From: Schistocephalus solidus | Taxonomy: Eukaryota > Platyhelminthes > Cestoda > Diphyllobothriidea > Diphyllobothriidae | Length of the DNA: 64,000 bases | Direction of reading: 5' to 3' | NCBI GenBank assembly: GCA_017591395.1 | Contig: WEDG01001555.1 | Coordinates: 285,043 to 349,042, forward strand | Part shown: positions 59,701-64,000 of the stretch, one piece after another | Numbering within the stretch: the stretch's first letter is position 1 | How the letters are laid out: each line of letters begins with the position of its first letter | Program-made: the position numbers and the translations under genes | The notes under the pieces: model-generated | Database searches by the model: none | What the model saw: the letters and a program-made list of their open reading frames with translations, nothing else | What the model was told of the DNA's origin: nothing

Positions 59701-62700
59701 GTTGCTCTGAAATATAGTTGCGTATATAAAAACATTGACATATACATAGAAATGGCAAACAACCTAAGTATATATATTTAGTAAGTGAGGCCTTTATAGG
59801 TGACCGATAAAAAGTGCTTTTAGAAGCCAACATACTGGCGAGTCTGAAATAATTTGAGATCCCTCTGTATGACAATCAATATAACAATCCCGCCTAAGTA
59901 ATCGATTTTTATCAAAAATAATTTCATAAGTTTGGCTAAATTTTTTTTGATCGACCACTGACTCGAAAAAGTGAAACAAGTCTAACTGGAAGCTGAGATG
60001 GTGTGAAAAATTTTACATGAGGGTGAATTACAACATAGGTGCAAACAAATGCCTTCGATGTATTTAGCTGACTGTGTTATTTTCTCAAAGTTGAGCACCA
60101 GGCTTCTTTTTCTAATCTGTCGCAGAGCTCATAGCCACTGCCGGGCATTCGAATGCAACCACCAAATTCCCCAGTTTTTTGTGCTGAAGTACTGAATATG
60201 AGTGCTTCGGTTTTATTCTTTACAGAGCGTTTATCTCAACTACTCCTCGTTCCAAGGAGTTCACTTTGAGTATCCGCAATTTTTCTGCCCTGTTTGATGA
60301 CGGTCATTTCACTCTTCGCTTCTGGAGAATGACTGTGTCCGGATCCTATTCCGCTGAAGTGAGGTATTGAGCCGAATATTAACCTGTTACACGATTCGGT
60401 CCGTAATGGATATCCCTATGGTTTGATGTATGTATAGACAGCACAAATGTTGATTGTGGGCTGAACTCACACCCAGAATTGGATACATGTTGATGTATAA
60501 GTCATAAATATGCCAGAGTTCGCAATGGGCACGCTATAACTAATTACTGTATGAATCACAAGATTACCAGAAGCAATGATTCGTTGCCTGTTCGCATAAA
60601 ACAATAATAGGCTAGCCTCAGGAGACAGGTTAATATGTAATCCTCGTATTACTTGCGGTTCTTGCGCGGATGCTTATGGCGGCATTTCCAACAAAAGGCT
60701 CACAGTGCAACTGCATATGCGTGCACCAGCAGTAAAGCGGAAGGTAAATTAGCTGTTAATGTTACTGCTCAGACCCAAAAAAGATGTTCCGTTTGCTATG
60801 AATAGTATATAAACAACTAGGTATCCTCGCGGCAAAAGAGGTGACGTTCTCTAGGAGGTTTGGACCAAATCATCAGTAAGTGGTCAGACGTATGCGAATC
60901 CAGTGTGTCTGGAGTTTGCTCTGAGTTGTGCGCGTCATCACGTCTTTCACATAGACTGATAACGTCCTGCGGGTCTCCCTCGTTACCCTGATTGTCCTTA
61001 GCTGTCATCCCATACGCAAATATTATCAGTCGGTTTACTTTTCGGCTCGAAACATATCAAACCCCTCTTGACTCTAGCAAGTGTTCATCGCTAAATTAAA
61101 ACCAGTAAGTTGTTAACGATTCCATGGCAAGATTGACTAAGCGCGTTTCTGGAATCTGCTTTACCTTTTAACTATCTCCTAAACCGAAGTCACCGACTCC
61201 GTTGGAATTAAACCCACAGGCATTTTTTTGGATATAGGCAACAGCCTTTTAGTCGCTGGCAGACATTTGTACCTGCCAATTAGCTGTCGTGCATATTCAT
61301 TGATCAGTTTCGCCAATGCACTTGCGTTCTCCGAAATTGTTCTGTGGGATGCCTTTCGCATACGTTAGATTGTGTCCGCTAATTCAACAGGAAATTTTAC
61401 GAAAGGCTTATGGTTGACTTTCACTTGGAAGCGCGGACAATGTCTGTTAAATGCCGCTGGAACACCTTTTAAAGTCTTCCTACTTATTCCTGATGTGGAT
61501 GGTTTGGAGTACCCAGTACTGTTTCTTGATTGACACTTGTTCCTATCGCCAAGGCGTTGTGGGTATACTCTGGAAATTTATAACTCCTGGAAACTGTTGG
61601 ATTTTACTTTCGTTGTAGTTGAGTGTCTGCATCGAATTTTTCTTCGCCGGTATAGAATACGCTGATAATTCTTCTTGTTGTAGTGGGACAGTAATTTCGA
61701 ATTCTTCAAATTTGTCATGCTCATTGGTTGCCCCCCCAATAGTTTAGCCAGTTATAATCCGTTAGAATAGAACAGTGTGAATGATGCTTTTTGTTCCCCT
61801 TAAAGCGCATATACTGGCAGATCGATAACTTAACACTTCTTCAATACATTAGACCGGCATCGTTTTTGACAGATTAGGTCCCAAATAAGGTCTGTACTCC
61901 CTAGAAACCCACACTGTCTCTGCAATGGAGGACTTTTCTTAAAGTTGAAAGGAAGTTAACGAGTCTATCCTTATGTGGTTGTCGTTCTTGGATGTGACTC
62001 CAACTTAACATGATTTTACTTTACTTCAAAGTCATAGGCTGGTCACGCTTGTCAGCATAAAATTCTTCTAAAGTGCCAGTTCTTAGTTCAACTGTGAAAT
62101 TTCAAGGAGCAGGCGTAAAAGAGGAATCAGCGTAGAGTGAAGCCTTCGTGGCGATCCAGAAGGTAACTGAGGCCCTTTCAGGTAAACTCAAATTCGGCCA
62201 ACTAGCGACTCAGGTTACCGCCGGCCTATGAAACCGTTCGGACCCAACTCGGCAATGTGGAACGATCAGTCAGAGGCGATTTCAAAAGGCTGTGGTAAAA
62301 ACATGCTTTACGGTGACCGATGATAAACCAGAATAAAAGTGCAAATGTCAGATGAACACACTTGTCTTCCAAGCGATCGATGTTTTGGCACGCTTCGGGG
62401 CCTTTTTGTCCAAATTAATTCGCAAAGCATTTGTCTCAGCTTCCATAAACAACATGTTAGGAAATTTGAGAAATACAACCATCTGGGGGAACTGATTTGA
62501 CTCCAAAACGATGTATTGTTTCACCTTGGAGTCCAGTTTAGCATCCTTGTAGGCAATCGCAGGGCAACAGATCCAATGACAATATTACTAATTCAGAGGT
62601 TTTCATTAAAGTATTATAGTCCTTGTCAAAAGAATTATCGGTTCATACTTAGAATGGCACTTGCATTTAACTCTTTGAAATCACACAGTTTGAAAATTAT

Positions 62701-63966
62701 GCATTAAGAAAACATGTCAATTCTGCTGACCCATTTGGTGATAAACGTTCACCAAAACAGATGTTCAGTTTTGTCTCAAACAACTGTTCATGATGAAAAC
62801 TTTTCAACTTGCATTGGCTTTTTTGATTGGTGTAAGTATGCGAGGCCACTTAAAACGACGAACCACACTAGTAATTTATTTTTGCACTTTTAGAACTCCT
62901 TGGCATTGGGACAAAGTTAAGTGCAGAAACCCGTAACCCTGCATAATTTCTCAAGTAGGGAGAAACGATAGACTTGAATCACGTCAAGGGTTCGAGTTTT
63001 AAGAATACAACTTGCAGTTAAGCCCTGGTCAGTGGAGATCCAAAAACTTTATTTTATCAAATATCAGATTCGGAATCTCTGTACATGAAAGTATAGTTAT
63101 TTAAATCCTTCAGAAAGCACCTGCTGGAATCTTTGGGAAATTTTAAACGTAGCAAATGCAGTCTTCGCGAGTTCATAAAAAAATATCCCTTAGTGCCTTT
63201 CCTTTCCATGCTGACATTCCTGACGTTCATTTTCTCCACCTCGAGGGTTTAATTTTTATATAAAAATAAAGGCGTTCTTTCTTCATTCTTAGTTGCTTCT
63301 CTCACTGGTTGGGTGTATTGAAATAACAGACGGGCGTTGTGCCAACGAATGTAGCACTCAGGCTTTCTCAGTACTATTATGGAAAATACATTTTCAAGTA
63401 GACAAGACTTTTGCGCAAAAATGTATATGACATCCCCTCGTCCGTACTAAGTGGCCCTCAAGTGCAGTGAAACTGTACTCTGTTTTCTAGTCAAAACACG
63501 GACAACTTATCAGATATCAAAAAACAATAATAAGACCATAGATGGCTTCAGTGGCCTATTGGAAACACCAGACAGCCTTTTTTCCTTGGGAATAACATGG
63601 CATCTCCTTCTTTCAGATTGGAGTTTTTTATTATCTTTCTGGGATATTTTTTTGCACCTATAAACTTATACAATTATTTTCCAACTGTTCTCAAATTCTT
63701 TCTAATTTACTGATGATAGAAATATCAATTCGTATCGGAGGAAACGTCCATCGCATGTAAATAACAAAAGTCAATTGTCTAGAAATGTCGATTGTTTTTG
63801 TTCCTGCATGTAAGCAAGATTACTTTCAAACTGGTCTTCTCAATTTTAATCGGACTTCCATAACTGCTAATGAGGAATGTAAGCAGCAATGGGATTTAAA
63901 TCTTCACTATGAAATATAAGCACAATAGAACTGCTAGAGAATACATGATTGCAGGTACTTTCTACT
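59701..63966. other. No recognisable gene
   Basis: AT-rich to average composition; no open frame above 63 codons and no repeat matched to the rest of the window. Confidence 0.35.
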
Positions 63967-63992
63967 TATATATATATATATATATATATATA
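63967..63992. repeat. (TA)n microsatellite
   Basis: About thirteen TA units near the right edge; a likely length-variable site. Confidence 0.95.
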
Positions 63993-64000
63993 GAGGAGAG

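Noticed and set aside
1..64000. CRISPR arrays, bacterial operons, phage or viral genes
   Set aside because: No regularly spaced short repeats with unique spacers, no dense coding, no ribosome-binding-site pattern and no viral hallmark proteins. The window is animal nuclear DNA.

Overview
The window looks like non-coding, repeat-filled nuclear DNA of an invertebrate animal, most likely a flatworm and perhaps a diphyllobothriidean tapeworm. The evidence is the AT-rich base composition, the lack of any long open frame, two subfamilies of decayed Penelope-like retroelement (PLE), a CR1/Jockey-type LINE fragment, Tc1-like transposase remnants, and tRNA-derived SINEs that carry hammerhead-ribozyme folds like those known from schistosomes. 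The species assignment is inference. No intact host gene, rRNA, tRNA, CRISPR array or bacterial-type operon was found. Short unplaced open frames are no longer than chance would give, but small exons of a spliced gene cannot be excluded by eye.

Layout. 1-1010: LINE reverse transcriptase on the minus strand, running out of the window. 1483-2090: a near-perfect palindrome followed by four 151-bp tandem units made from the 5' end of PLE family A. 7110-9440: two minus-strand PLE endonuclease fragments. 13480-14410, 31805-32070, 37330-37540 and 59040-59700: copies of an AT-rich interspersed repeat (called R1 here). 20820-21010, 22995-23255, 30980-31255 and 31283-31455: SINE copies. 24880-25256: a Lys/Glu-rich frame broken by seven stops. 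27889-28590 and 53740-54303: two decayed copies of one Tc1-like transposase. 33099-33460: a MITE with terminal inverted repeats around a TTAGGG-like interior; related pieces lie at 33830-33975 and 43345-43560. 48712-49338: three copies of a 208-bp tandem repeat. 49858-57775: a mobile-element graveyard holding an inverted partial PLE A, the longest PLE A copy, a Tc1 remnant, a PLE B copy and a solo PLE B terminal repeat. 63967-63992: a TA microsatellite.

The most interesting pattern is that three element types (PLE A, PLE B and the SINE) each carry a motif that folds as a small type-I hammerhead ribozyme: a CYGAUGA-type core, a short stem II, GAAA, a very short stem III, and flanking strands that pair as stem I. 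In the SINE two neighbouring copies differ at paired stem-I positions in a way that keeps or improves pairing. Hammerheads are known in schistosome Sm-alpha SINEs and in PLE terminal repeats of other animals, so the class is not new. Their co-occurrence here, and the details of each fold, deserve a check.

All protein-coding mobile elements here are dead: frameshifts, in-frame stops and lost catalytic residues are visible in each. The SINE ribozyme at 31059-31105 is the only motif that still keeps every core base.
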